A stretch of 64,000 bases of DNA from Bacteroidota bacterium (GTDB lineage: Bacteria; Bacteroidota; Ignavibacteria; UBA10030; UBA8401): the NCBI GenBank assembly GCA_035506275.1, contig DATJPT010000003.1, forward strand, positions 176,594 through 240,593, read 5' to 3'. Position numbers and translations under genes: made by a program. Under the pieces are notes generated by a model. That model was not told the DNA's origin. It did not search any database and worked only from the letters and a program-made list of their open reading frames with translations. Positions 1 through 8,259 of the stretch are shown here, one piece after another (position 1 is the first letter of the stretch; every line of letters begins with the position of its first letter).

Positions 1-1
1 G

Positions 2-58
2 AAGCTTTGTTCGGAACAGCCCAGAGCGATGCATGCGGAAGCGCGGGTGACCCTATGA
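2..58 (+). CDS. Possible 3' end of an upstream coding region (partial)
   Basis: An open frame enters from the left edge and ends with TGA at 56-58, overlapping the cheB ATG as ATGA. That coupling is the usual arrangement in this operon, so this is the best candidate for the end of the preceding gene. Only about 18 residues are visible and they show no recognisable motif. A competing frame stops at 48-50. cheR often precedes cheB, but nothing here proves it. Confidence 0.3.
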   Translation, partial: KLCSEQPRAMHAEARVTL

Positions 59-1149
59 GCGGAATCATTAGAGTCATCGTTGTCGACGATTCTGCCTTTA
101 TGAGGAAATCTCTTTCGATGCTTCTGGAATCCGACCCGGGCATAAAGGTGGTGGCAACCGCACGCGATGGGAAGGAAGGGATCGAAAAGATCAGGGAGTT
201 CAAGCCGGATATCGTCACGATGGACATCGAAATGCCGGTAATGACCGGCCTTGAAGCGCTGGCGGCCATCATGAAGGAGATGCCCCTCCCTGTTCTGATG
301 GTCAGCTCGTTGACGACCGAAGGAGCTCAGGCGACCCTCGATGCGCTTGCCCTTGGAGCTGTCGATTTCATCTCGAAAGAGCTCTCATATGTCTCTTTGG
401 ATATCGTCAAAATTAAGGACGACCTGATTTCAAAGGTCAAAGAAATTGTCCGCAGCCGTTCCATCATCTTTCGCCTGCAGCGAATCAGAGCTGTGGGCCA
501 GCATATCCAGGCACCGGCAGCAAAAAGGCCTTCGGTGCGGCCGTCCGTCTATGCTCCCCCGGAGAATAGAGAATTCAAAGCCGTCGTGCTTGGAATTTCA
601 ACGGGAGGGCCGTTCGCCCTCCTTGAGACAATTCCGAAGCTTCCGGAGAACTTTCCCCTGGGTATCGCCGTTGTGCAGCACATGCCCCCCCGTTTTACGT
701 TTTCGCTTGCGGAGAGGCTGAACGGTTTGAGCCGGGTTCACGTGAAAGAGGCCGCTGACGGCGATCCTCTGGAGCCCGGAGTTGTTTACATCGCCCCGGG
801 GGGAAGGCACATGACCTTTGCGCGATCGGCTAGAGCTGTCCGGATAAGGATCTCCGACGAACCGAAAAATGTTCTGTACCATCCTTCCGCCGATATTATG
901 ATGACTTCTGCAGCCGAAACTATCGACAGCCCTTTACTGGGAGTCATCATGACCGGCATGGGGAAGGATGGTCTTGAAGGGCTGAAGTTGATACGAAAAA
1001 AACGGGGCTATGTCATCGCGCAGGATCAGGAATCGTGCGTTGTTTACGGAATGCCGAAGGCTGCCATCGACGAGGGAGTTGCAAACATGGTTGTGCCTCT
1101 TGACTCAATGGCCGATACGATTGTCAAGGTTGTGCAGGGAGCTGATTGA
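55..1149 (+). CDS. cheB: Chemotaxis response regulator, protein-glutamate methylesterase CheB
   Basis: Removes methyl groups from (and deamidates) chemoreceptor glutamates in the cytoplasm, resetting receptor sensitivity. The 364-residue protein has both standard halves. An N-terminal receiver (about 1-125) has the acidic pair in VVDDSAFM and phospho-acceptor Asp57 in VTMDIEMP. A C-terminal methylesterase (about 175-360) has the triad Ser182 (GISTGG), His209 (VQHMPP) and Asp305 (TGMGKDG). The ATG at 55 is chosen because it gives the canonical start just before the receiver and overlaps an upstream stop as ATGA; an in-frame TTG at 7 would only add a non-homologous tail. The next gene overlaps its stop (TGATG). 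The cognate kinase CheA is not in the window. Confidence 0.96.
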   Translation: MSGIIRVIVVDDSAFMRKSLSMLLESDPGIKVVATARDGKEGIEKIREFKPDIVTMDIEMPVMTGLEALAAIMKEMPLPVLMVSSLTTEGAQATLDALALGAVDFISKELSYVSLDIVKIKDDLISKVKEIVRSRSIIFRLQRIRAVGQHIQAPAAKRPSVRPSVYAPPENREFKAVVLGISTGGPFALLETIPKLPENFPLGIAVVQHMPPRFTFSLAERLNGLSRVHVKEAADGDPLEPGVVYIAPGGRHMTFARSARAVRIRISDEPKNVLYHPSADIMMTSAAETIDSPLLGVIMTGMGKDGLEGLKLIRKKRGYVIAQDQESCVVYGMPKAAIDEGVANMVVPLDSMADTIVKVVQGAD

Positions 1150-1418
1150 TGAGAAAAAGTCAAGAGCAAAGACCTTCTTCGTTTGTCGATTTTGCCTCCT
1201 TTCAGAATGTCCGCGTCGCGAAAAGAGGGGGGAAGGGCAATGTCCTCAAAGCCGACGCTGTAGACTCAAACGGAGCCGTGAAAATTGAGGTTGAAGCCAC
1301 CGAATCTGGCCAGCCCGGGATCATTCTCCACCGCAACGGTGAATTTATCGAGAGTATCGAGGTCGTTTGCACCTGCGGCAAGCATGCAGAGATCAAACTT
1401 GAGTATGATGGTGATTAG
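1149..1418 (+). CDS. Conserved-looking small protein of unknown function, CxC motif
   Basis: An 89-residue soluble protein whose ATG overlaps the cheB stop codon by one base, so the two are almost certainly co-translated. The N-terminal third is basic and Ser/Gln-rich. The C-terminal half looks like a small beta-rich domain with a Cys-x-Cys pair near residues 75-77 (VVCTCGKHAEI). I do not recognise the family. Its position between cheB and the flgB promoter suggests a chemotaxis or flagellar role, but that is context only. Confidence 0.7.
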   Translation: MRKSQEQRPSSFVDFASFQNVRVAKRGGKGNVLKADAVDSNGAVKIEVEATESGQPGIILHRNGEFIESIEVVCTCGKHAEIKLEYDGD

Positions 1419-1516
1419 TTGACACCTGCCTCATATTAACCATCACCGTCTTCGATCGCCTCCCGTCCAAAAGATAGAACACCCCTAAATGCTAAAGAAC
1501 CGCCCCTATCCCACTT

Positions 1517-1531
1517 TGGCATTCTTCTTGC
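1517..1531 (+). promoter_or_regulatory. Candidate sigma-54 (RpoN) promoter for the flgB operon
   Basis: TGGCATTCTTCTTGC matches the -24/-12 pattern TGGCAC-N5-TTGC, with exactly ten bases between the invariant GG and GC. It lies in the 158-base gap before the small ORF at 1577 and flgB. Expected transcription start is near 1543. The rest of the gap (1419-1516) shows no other clear element. Confidence 0.65.
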
Positions 1532-1576
1532 CGACTAATATAGAAAATTGAGTTGAACCGAGCGGAGGATAAAGAC

Positions 1577-1732
1577 ATGGTTTCGACAGGAAGTTACAGG
1601 AAGGGATTCGGGCTGTTCATCAGCGTAGTTACCGCTCTCATTGCCGTTGTGACTCTTTTTTCCGGCAAGCATCATGTACGGCGGGGCAACACGACCCGGT
1701 ATGAAGGCTGGTATGACAGCCTAGGAATCTGA
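1577..1732 (+). CDS. Small single-pass membrane protein, first gene of the flgB operon
   Basis: A 51-residue ORF with a strong GGAGG ribosome site at 1564-1568, eight bases before the ATG. It has a short basic N-terminus, one hydrophobic helix (about residues 11-29, FGLFISVVTALIAVVTLF) and a basic, Tyr/Trp-containing tail. It sits just after the sigma-54-type promoter and 47 bases before flgB, so it would be the first product of that transcript. No family recognised. The good ribosome site and membrane helix argue for a real gene, though its size leaves doubt. Confidence 0.6.
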   Translation: MVSTGSYRKGFGLFISVVTALIAVVTLFSGKHHVRRGNTTRYEGWYDSLGI

Positions 1733-1779
1733 TTTCTGAGCAAGAACAGTCCATCTCCTCAATTTTTTAAGGATGTGCA

Positions 1780-2208
1780 GTGAAACTTTTCGACACGACC
1801 AAAGTCCCGCTTCTTGGAAAAGCCCTGGATGTCTACACCCTTCGTCAGAAAGTAATCGCTTCAAACATTGCCAACATCACCACGGTAGGATATCGCGCCA
1901 AAAGCGTCACGTTCGAAGACCAGATGGCCGGGTCGCTCCAGCGGGGAGGAACGAACCAGGCAGTGACGAATGAAGGGCATCTTTCAGGAACACCCGCCAA
2001 TGTTGCTAATGCCGACCCTCAGATCATCGATGCGCCGACGGAGAATTCGCTCAGCGGCGATCCTCTTGCAAGCGGCCTCAACAATGTCGACATCGACAGC
2101 GAAATGGCAAACCTCGCTAAAAACCAGATCCGGTTCAAATTTGCGGCGCGCCTTTTGACCGATACCTTCAGGGATATTCAGGACAGTATTAAGGGCACAC
2201 AAACATGA
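1780..2208 (+). CDS. flgB: Flagellar basal-body rod protein FlgB
   Basis: Proximal rod subunit, exported through the flagellar type III apparatus and assembled on the MS ring. The 142-residue length is typical. The N-terminus carries the rod/hook signature, with KVIASNIANITTVGYRAK at about residues 25-42, and the C-terminal helix ends NQIRFKFAARLLTDTFRDI. The start is GTG at 1780 with AAGGA just upstream; no in-frame ATG gives the full N-terminal helix. The stop overlaps the flgC start by four bases. Confidence 0.95.
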   Translation: MKLFDTTKVPLLGKALDVYTLRQKVIASNIANITTVGYRAKSVTFEDQMAGSLQRGGTNQAVTNEGHLSGTPANVANADPQIIDAPTENSLSGDPLASGLNNVDIDSEMANLAKNQIRFKFAARLLTDTFRDIQDSIKGTQT

Positions 2209-2702
2209 AATTAGATAAACTTTTTTCAGGGTTTAACATCAGCGCAATGGGGCTTACGGCGCAGCGCAAGAGGATGAACGCCATCGCCAATAACATGGCG
2301 AACGCAGAAACGACAAAAACGGAAGACGGCGGACCATACCGCCGTAAAATCGTCGTCGTGAAGGGAACCTCGGATCAGTCGTTCTCTTCTACCTTGAGTA
2401 CGATGACCATGAAACTTGCCACGACGAACGAGGGGCATATTTCCGATGCAGCGGACGGAACCGCATCGGAAGGCGGTGCGAGCGGCAGCGTTCAATCGTC
2501 GGAGGAGGTCGACAGCTCTCCGTTTAAGATGGTTTACGATCCCGGGCATCCCGACGCGAACAAAGACGGCTATGTGAAGATGCCGAACGTCAACGTTGTG
2601 ACTGAAATGGTGGATATGATTTCGGCGACGCGTTCATACGAAGCGAACGTGACGGCGATCGACGGGGCAAAGACCATGGCTAAAGACGCACTGGAGATTT
2701 GA
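2205..2702 (+). CDS. flgC: Flagellar basal-body rod protein FlgC
   Basis: Proximal rod subunit that stacks next to FlgB. The 165-residue protein has the N-terminal rod signature (RMNAIANNMANAETTKT, about residues 24-40) and a canonical C-terminus with the NVNVVTEMVDMISATRSYEANV helix region. It begins with an ATGA overlap on flgB and is followed two bases later by a small unknown gene, then fliE. The central region is slightly longer than in enteric FlgC, with a Ser/Gly-rich stretch. Confidence 0.95.
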   Translation: MKLDKLFSGFNISAMGLTAQRKRMNAIANNMANAETTKTEDGGPYRRKIVVVKGTSDQSFSSTLSTMTMKLATTNEGHISDAADGTASEGGASGSVQSSEEVDSSPFKMVYDPGHPDANKDGYVKMPNVNVVTEMVDMISATRSYEANVTAIDGAKTMAKDALEI

Positions 2703-2704
2703 CG

Positions 2705-2992
2705 ATGGAAGTGAACGATATTTCTTCATCCGCAATGCAGATCATCCCGCAAAAGAGCGGCGTTTCCGCGCAGCCCGAACAATGGCAGAAGGCGCTGGAG
2801 AGTGCCGGGAGCGGAAAAACACCGCAGACGCAATACACGAGTCCGAGTGCCACGCTGACGCGCGCGGAACAGACGTATTTCGAGGAGCTCTTCCCGTCCT
2901 CTGCGCCGGAGCTTCAGGCGTATTCCCTGTACAAGCAGGACGGATCGCGATCCGCTTCAGCGCTGGGAACAGTGGTCGATCGTAAAGGATAA
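2705..2992 (+). CDS. Unknown protein between flgC and fliE
   Basis: A 95-residue protein two bases after flgC and four before fliE, in a place where most flagellar operons have nothing. The first 55 residues are polar and probably disordered (Ser, Gln, Gly, Thr). The last 40 contain a compact segment rich in aromatics, RAEQTYFEELFPSSAPELQ, followed by a Tyr-Ser-Leu-Tyr stretch. There is no signal peptide or membrane helix. The ATG at 2705 is used; a TTG two codons earlier would overlap flgC. I do not recognise the family. By position it could be an accessory rod or export factor, but that is a guess. Confidence 0.75.
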   Translation: MEVNDISSSAMQIIPQKSGVSAQPEQWQKALESAGSGKTPQTQYTSPSATLTRAEQTYFEELFPSSAPELQAYSLYKQDGSRSASALGTVVDRKG

Positions 2993-2996
2993 TTCG

Positions 2997-3305
2997 ATGA
3001 AAATCAATCAAGCGCTCACGCTGCTGCCGAATGTCGGCGGTCCCTCAAATGGGAACGAGATCAACGGCGCCCTGAAGGAATCGGGGGCTTCGTTCGGTCA
3101 AACGCTCTCCCAGGCGATTACCGACGTCAACAACCTCCAATCCGAAGCGGGTAAGGCGGTGGACAGCATGGTAGCAGGGGAAGGGACCGACCTTCACGAC
3201 GTGATGATCGCCGTTGAAAAGGCGCGGACCAGCTTCGATCTCCTCATGGAGATCCGCAACAAGACGATCGATATGTACCAGGAAATAATGAGAATTCAGG
3301 TGTAA
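2997..3305 (+). CDS. fliE: Flagellar hook-basal body complex protein FliE
   Basis: Adaptor between the MS ring (FliF) and the rod (FlgB). The 102-residue length is right, and the C-terminal half is diagnostic: a helix with GTDLHDVMIAVEKARTSFD at about 64-82, then LLMEIRNKTIDMYQEIMRIQV. Order flgB-flgC-(unknown)-fliE-fliF is standard apart from the inserted gene. fliF begins four bases after the stop. Confidence 0.95.
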   Translation: MKINQALTLLPNVGGPSNGNEINGALKESGASFGQTLSQAITDVNNLQSEAGKAVDSMVAGEGTDLHDVMIAVEKARTSFDLLMEIRNKTIDMYQEIMRIQV

Positions 3306-3308
3306 GGC

Positions 3309-4847
3309 ATGGCAGAAACTCAATCGGTGAATCAACTCACCCAATTTTTCCGCAGGCTTACCTTCCGACAGCGAGTGATGTTCGGCACCGTGGCCGTTGT
3401 TGCGGCTGTCGCGATCTCGAGCCTCGTCAGCGTTGTGAACCGTCCTTCCTACGCGACCCTCTTCAGCAACGTCAGCCCGCAGGATGCTTCGAAGATCGTC
3501 GACAAGTTGAAGGAGAAGAATGTTCCATACTCGCTCGAGGACGGCGGAAGGTCGATCCTTGTCCCCAAGCAGCAGGTCTATGACCTGCGTCTGTCGCTTG
3601 CGGGCGAGGGGCTGCCTCAGTCGAGCGTGATAGGGTATGAAATTTTTGACCGGACCAATTTAGGCATTTCGGATTTTGTGCAGAAGATCAACTACCGGCG
3701 GGCGCTTGAGGGGGAGCTTGCAAGGACGATCCTGGAGCTTGAGGAGGTCGAAGGGGCGCGCGTCCACATTGTGGTGCCGGAGAAAGCCCTGTTCAAGGAG
3801 GACGAAAAAACCGCGACGGCATCGGTGGTCCTCAAGCTAAAATCCGGGAAACCGCTGCGCCAGGAAACGATCCAGAGCATTGCGCATCTCGTCGCGAGCA
3901 GCGTCGAAGGGCTGGAGGCGAACAATGTGACCATCGTCGATTCGCGCGGCGCTTTACTCTCCGAGAACACAAAACCGAACTCGCTGACCGCGCTGACATC
4001 CACGCAATATGAGCTCCAGCAAAAAGTCGAATCATATCTTGCCCAAAAAGCGCAAAACCTCTTGGAAGGAGTCGTCGGCCCGGGAAACGCCCTGGTGCAG
4101 GTGAATGCAGATCTGGATTTCACGCAGGCGGAAAAGAACCTCGAGCAGTATGACCCGGAAAACACCGCAGTGCGCAGCGAGCAGACCTCGGAAGAGAAGA
4201 ATTCGCTGAGCGACTCTCTTCCGCCGTCCACGCACACGAGCTCGGTGACGAACTATGAGATCAACAAGACGGTCGAGCACATTGTTGAAAGCGTCGGCTC
4301 GGTCAAACGCCTCTCCGTCGCGGCGATGATCAACGGGACACAAAAGACGGTCGAGAAGAACGGACAGAAGACCGTTGAGTATACCCCGCTTCAAACGGAA
4401 GAGCTCAATCAGCTGACGGACATCGTCAAACGTGCGGTCGGATACGCTCCCCAGCGGAACGATGAAATTTCGGTTGTCAACCTGCAGTTTGGCAATGCCT
4501 TGCAGCAGGAAGATCTGGTGTACAAGGATCAGCCGGGAGCCGATTGGTATGACATCGGCGAGAAAGCTCTTCTTGTAGGATTCATGCTCGCGGCGCTCTT
4601 TATCATCCGTTCGCTTGTCAACAAAACGGTCGTGCATTCCAGAGAAGATGAAGCGGCCTTTGAAATGAGAAACCCTGAAGGCGTTCTCGTCTCAAAGAAA
4701 TCGTCCATTCGTCTTCCTTCTCCTGAAGAGGAGATCTCAGAGGATGCGCTTCTCAGGGCGGAGAAAAGAAAGCGGATCGCGGAGTACGTGAACGACAAGC
4801 CCGAAGACGCGGCACGACTGCTTAAAGTGTGGTTGGCGGAAGAATAA
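3309..4847 (+). CDS. fliF: Flagellar MS-ring protein FliF
   Basis: Forms the MS ring in the inner membrane, the base on which the switch, rod and export gate assemble. At 512 residues it has a first membrane helix at about 20-42, a large periplasmic YscJ/FliF region with ring-building motifs (LPQSSVIGYEIFDR about 101-114; RALEGELARTILELEEVEGARV about 131-152), a second membrane helix at about 419-436 (ALLVGFMLAALFIIRSLV), and an acidic cytoplasmic tail ending DAARLLKVWLAEE that binds FliG. Shine-Dalgarno-like bases lie in the fliE 3' end. fliG follows after 15 bases. Confidence 0.96.
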   Translation: MAETQSVNQLTQFFRRLTFRQRVMFGTVAVVAAVAISSLVSVVNRPSYATLFSNVSPQDASKIVDKLKEKNVPYSLEDGGRSILVPKQQVYDLRLSLAGEGLPQSSVIGYEIFDRTNLGISDFVQKINYRRALEGELARTILELEEVEGARVHIVVPEKALFKEDEKTATASVVLKLKSGKPLRQETIQSIAHLVASSVEGLEANNVTIVDSRGALLSENTKPNSLTALTSTQYELQQKVESYLAQKAQNLLEGVVGPGNALVQVNADLDFTQAEKNLEQYDPENTAVRSEQTSEEKNSLSDSLPPSTHTSSVTNYEINKTVEHIVESVGSVKRLSVAAMINGTQKTVEKNGQKTVEYTPLQTEELNQLTDIVKRAVGYAPQRNDEISVVNLQFGNALQQEDLVYKDQPGADWYDIGEKALLVGFMLAALFIIRSLVNKTVVHSREDEAAFEMRNPEGVLVSKKSSIRLPSPEEEISEDALLRAEKRKRIAEYVNDKPEDAARLLKVWLAEE

Positions 4848-4862
4848 CGGAAAACGGAACCC

Positions 4863-5873
4863 ATGCCAGAAGCGCAATTATCCAGCAAACAAAAAGCGGC
4901 GTTACTCGTTCTCTCTCTTGACGTCGAAGCGGCGACGCGCATCATGCGGAAACTCAGCCAGCAGGAGATCGAAGACCTGACGCTCGAGATCACGAACGTG
5001 AAAGGCGTCTCGTCGCACGTGATCGATAACGTCGCTGACGAATTCCATCAGCTCATTGTTGCGCAGCAGTACGTTGTTCAGGGGGGATTGGATTACGCCC
5101 AGCAGCTCCTCGAACATACGCTCGGTTTCGCCAAGGCCGCGGACGTGCTGGAGAAGGTCAAGGTGCTCTCTCACGTGACCGGCTTCGATATGTTGAAAAA
5201 GGCCGACCCGAAACAGCTCGCGGGGTTTCTCCAAAAGGAGCATCCCCAGACGATCGCTCTGATCCTTTCCAACCTGAGCCCGGAACAGACCGCCCAGGTG
5301 CTTTCGGAATTTTCCGACGAGCTCCGCAACGATGTCACGTTCAGGATCTCGACCCTGGGCAAAGTGAACCCCGCGCTCCTTTCGGAAATGGAGGCAGTCC
5401 TTGAAGATATTGCCGAAGCCGAGATCAGCCAGAGCATGAGCTCGCTGGGAGGGACAAAATCGGTGGCGGCCATTCTCAACCGCTGCAGCACCGCGGAAGC
5501 GAAGATCATTCTTGAAAGCATCGAACAGAAGAACCCGCAGCTTGCCGGAGAGATCAAACGTCTGATGTTCCTGTTCGAAGACCTCCTCTTCGTCGACGAT
5601 AAAGGGATTCAGCGTATCCTTCGCGAAGTGGATAAGAAGGACCTGGCGATGTCGATGAAGGTCTCCGAGGACAAATTGAAGCAGAAGATTTTCAGCAATA
5701 TGTCCGAACGAGCGCAGGAACTGCTCAAAGAGGAATTGCAGTATATGGGTCCGGTTCGTCTCAAGGATGTGGAGATGGCGCAGACGCGCATCGTCGAGAT
5801 CGTCAAACAGCTTGAGGACCAGGGAGAAATCGTTGTCGCCGGAAGAGGCGGCAAGGAGGAAGTGTTTGTCTGA
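4863..5873 (+). CDS. fliG: Flagellar motor switch protein FliG
   Basis: Rotor protein that interacts with the stators and sets rotation direction. The 336-residue protein contains the N-terminal FliF-binding domain, the middle-domain EHPQ motif (about residues 126-129) and a C-terminal torque domain with the charged helix around MFLFEDLLFVDDKGIQRIL (about 235-253), all as in the family. It lies directly after fliF. The fliH start (GTG) follows one base after its stop. Confidence 0.96.
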   Translation: MPEAQLSSKQKAALLVLSLDVEAATRIMRKLSQQEIEDLTLEITNVKGVSSHVIDNVADEFHQLIVAQQYVVQGGLDYAQQLLEHTLGFAKAADVLEKVKVLSHVTGFDMLKKADPKQLAGFLQKEHPQTIALILSNLSPEQTAQVLSEFSDELRNDVTFRISTLGKVNPALLSEMEAVLEDIAEAEISQSMSSLGGTKSVAAILNRCSTAEAKIILESIEQKNPQLAGEIKRLMFLFEDLLFVDDKGIQRILREVDKKDLAMSMKVSEDKLKQKIFSNMSERAQELLKEELQYMGPVRLKDVEMAQTRIVEIVKQLEDQGEIVVAGRGGKEEVFV

Positions 5874-5874
5874 G

Positions 5875-6612
5875 GTGATCAAATTGCGCAGGCTCGTCGG
5901 GAGCGCCAGGCTGACCCGCTATGAGGTGACCGACATTCCATTCCCGGAATTGACGCCGAGACCCGAGGCGGAGCCGATGAATTCGGTGGAAACGCCCGCC
6001 GCGCTGGTGGATGAAGAAATGGTCTCAACGGTCCTCATGAAGCGTAAAACTATCGAAGGAGACGGGATGATCCAGCGCTCCCTCGACCACGAATATCAGC
6101 GGGGGTTCGACGACGGCTGCAAGTCCGTTGAGAAGAGGCTGCGGGAAGAATTTGAAACGCGTGTAAGCGATGAGCGAAAAAAGACAACCTTCAAGGTGAT
6201 CGTCCAGCTCGAGTCGCTGATGGAGAATATCAGAAAAGAATTTTCTCAGATGCAGCAACGGTCCGAAGAGATCGTCATCAGGTTTACGCTTGCCGTGGCA
6301 GAACAGATCCTCCGCCGGGAAGTGATCCTCGATAATACGGTGGTGCTGCAACAGATCAAAGAAGGCCTGCGGAGGGTCCTCGGCGTGGACAATATCAAAG
6401 TACGCGTGAACCCGGTCGATGAAGCGATGGTGAGGGAACACCGTGCAGCGATCGCGTCGGGTTCCGATTCGCTGAGGGACATGCTGATCGAAGCGGACGA
6501 AAAGGTCGAGCGCGGGGGCTGCATTCTCGAAAGTGATTCGGGAAATGTCGATGTCCGTATCTCGACCCAAATGAAGAAAATCGAGGCGGCGCTGCTCGAG
6601 AATATCCAATGA
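5875..6612 (+). CDS. fliH: Flagellar export apparatus protein FliH (ATPase regulator)
   Basis: Forms a dimer that holds the FliI ATPase at the export gate through FliN. About 245 residues: a short N-terminal tail, a long charged helix from about 70 (RGFDDGCKSVEKRLREEFE) and a C-terminal domain typical of FliH/YscL (EEIVIRFTLAVAEQILRREV, about 130-149; GGCILESDSGNVDVRISTQ near the end). The start is taken as GTG at 5875, immediately after fliG. An upstream extension in the same frame lies wholly inside fliG and is arginine-rich out-of-frame sequence. A ribosome site (AAGGAGG) exists but is about 15 bases away, so the exact start is uncertain. Confidence 0.88.
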   Translation: MIKLRRLVGSARLTRYEVTDIPFPELTPRPEAEPMNSVETPAALVDEEMVSTVLMKRKTIEGDGMIQRSLDHEYQRGFDDGCKSVEKRLREEFETRVSDERKKTTFKVIVQLESLMENIRKEFSQMQQRSEEIVIRFTLAVAEQILRREVILDNTVVLQQIKEGLRRVLGVDNIKVRVNPVDEAMVREHRAAIASGSDSLRDMLIEADEKVERGGCILESDSGNVDVRISTQMKKIEAALLENIQ

Positions 6613-8033
6613 AACGGGTTTCCACCATGCCGGATGTTTTAGAAAATCTCCAAGCAAGCGAGCTGATGACGCCGCCCCATGAGAATGGGACGGGCGGGAT
6701 CGATGAGCGGAAGTTCGACCTGTTCAATAATTTCGAAGGCTATTTGGCAAAGCTGCGCAACCTCGACCTGATCAAAGTGAACGGACGTGTCACCCAGGTG
6801 ATCGGCCTGGTGATCGAATCGATCGGGCCGAATTCGTCGCTCGGAGAAGTGTGTATCGTGAAGTCGAAAGGGGGAGAAGATGTCTGTCTGTCGGAAGTCG
6901 TCGGCTTCAGAAATAACCGCGTGCTCTCGATGGTGCTCGGCGAGGCGAATAGGGTCAGCCCGGGAAGCGAAATAGTTGCCACCGGAAAGACCTTGTCGGT
7001 GAACGTCGGCGACGCATTGCTCGGTAGAGTCATCGACGGTCTCGGACAGCCGATCGACGGGAAAGGGCCGCTGCAGACCTCGGAAATCCGTTCGATCTAT
7101 AATGCGCCGCCGAGCCCGCTCGAACGCCGGCGCATTACGGAGCCGATCGTCACCGGGATCCGGTCGATCGATTCTCTCCTCTCCTGCGGCAAGGGGCAGC
7201 GCATCGGAATCTTTGCAGGAAGTGGTGTCGGCAAAAGCGTGACGCTCGGGATGATCGCACGGGATACCAGCGCCGACGTCAACGTGATCGCCCTCGTCGG
7301 AGAGCGGGGAAGAGAGGTAGGGGAATTTCTCGACAGGGAGCTTGGCGCCGAAGGGTTGAAGCGTTCCGTGGTCGTCGTGGCGACAAGCGACCAGGCGGCA
7401 TTGATCAGAATTAAAGCGGCATTCATGGCGACGAGCATCGCCGAATATTTTCGCGACCAGGGAAAAGATGTCATGCTCCTCATGGATTCCGTCACCCGTC
7501 TTGCAATGTCCCAGCGCGAGGTAGGACTGGCTATCGGCGAACCGCCGACGACAAAAGGATATACCCCTTCCGTCTTTGCGATCCTGCCCAAGCTTCTGGA
7601 GCGCGCCGGTAATGCGAAAAAGGGAAGCATCACGGGATTATACACCGTGCTCGTCGAAGGAGACGATATGAACGAGCCTGTCGCAGACGCGGTCCGGTCG
7701 ATCCTGGACGGCCATATCGTTCTTTCGAGGCGGCTCGCTTCGGCGGGACACTACCCGGCCGTCGATGTCCTCGAAAGTGTCAGCAGGGTCATGCCGGCAA
7801 TAACGACGCCCGAGCACCGGCAAGCCGCACAGCGCCTGTTGGACCTGATGGCAACGTATCGCGAGGCCGAAGACCTTATTAACATCGGGGCGTACGTGAA
7901 GGGGAGCAATCCCCGCATCGATGCCGCGGTTGCAAAGATCGAGGCGATCAGGACGTTCCTGCGCCAGGCCCCGGATGAAAAAGAAGATATGAAAGAAAGC
8001 ATTCAACGTTTGATCGGTTTGATGAAAGTGTAA
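6609..8033 (+). CDS. fliI: Flagellum-specific ATP synthase-type export ATPase FliI
   Basis: Hexameric ATPase that unfolds and delivers substrates to the flagellar export gate. The 474-residue protein has the F1-beta-like core: Walker A GSGVGKS at 204-210, VALVGERGREV-type catalytic Glu region (here IALVGERGREVGEF), Walker B in DVMLLMDSVTRLA, and the switch segment SQREVGLAIGEPPTTKGYTPSVF. Its ATG overlaps the fliH stop by four bases; a second ATG six codons later is possible. Confidence 0.97.
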   Translation: MKRVSTMPDVLENLQASELMTPPHENGTGGIDERKFDLFNNFEGYLAKLRNLDLIKVNGRVTQVIGLVIESIGPNSSLGEVCIVKSKGGEDVCLSEVVGFRNNRVLSMVLGEANRVSPGSEIVATGKTLSVNVGDALLGRVIDGLGQPIDGKGPLQTSEIRSIYNAPPSPLERRRITEPIVTGIRSIDSLLSCGKGQRIGIFAGSGVGKSVTLGMIARDTSADVNVIALVGERGREVGEFLDRELGAEGLKRSVVVVATSDQAALIRIKAAFMATSIAEYFRDQGKDVMLLMDSVTRLAMSQREVGLAIGEPPTTKGYTPSVFAILPKLLERAGNAKKGSITGLYTVLVEGDDMNEPVADAVRSILDGHIVLSRRLASAGHYPAVDVLESVSRVMPAITTPEHRQAAQRLLDLMATYREAEDLINIGAYVKGSNPRIDAAVAKIEAIRTFLRQAPDEKEDMKESIQRLIGLMKV

Positions 8034-8060
8034 CGTGTCGGAGAGGAAGGAGGGAATACG

Positions 8061-8222
8061 ATGACAATTGCAGTGATCGGCATCGCGTATTGCGTTATCA
8101 TTCTTGGCTTGACCCGTCTTGTGCACGTTCTTCGCGAGCAGGAAAGCCAGTTAAGGGAAAAGTTGCATGGAACATCTGAGGAAATGATCTCTGTCCGGAC
8201 AAATTCGGAAGTCGGGATCTAA
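8061..8222 (+). CDS. Small single-pass membrane protein between fliI and fliJ
   Basis: A 53-residue ORF with a strong AAGGAGGG ribosome site eight bases before the ATG. It has a hydrophobic helix at residues 2-18 (TIAVIGIAYCVIILGLT), then an amphipathic, charged stretch (LREQESQLREKL) and a polar tail. The family is not recognised. It lies in the 226-base gap between fliI and fliJ; the good translation signal makes it likely to be expressed with them. Its topology resembles the small membrane protein at 1577, but the sequences are not obviously related. Confidence 0.6.
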   Translation: MTIAVIGIAYCVIILGLTRLVHVLREQESQLREKLHGTSEEMISVRTNSEVGI

Positions 8223-8259
8223 AAACAAGAAGTTTGGTCAGCGAAACTTAATTGTTACG

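Noticed and set aside
1419..1424. TTGACA that could be a sigma-70 -35 element
   Set aside because: No -10 element at 16-18 bases; the best AT-rich hexamer is only 8-9 bases away.
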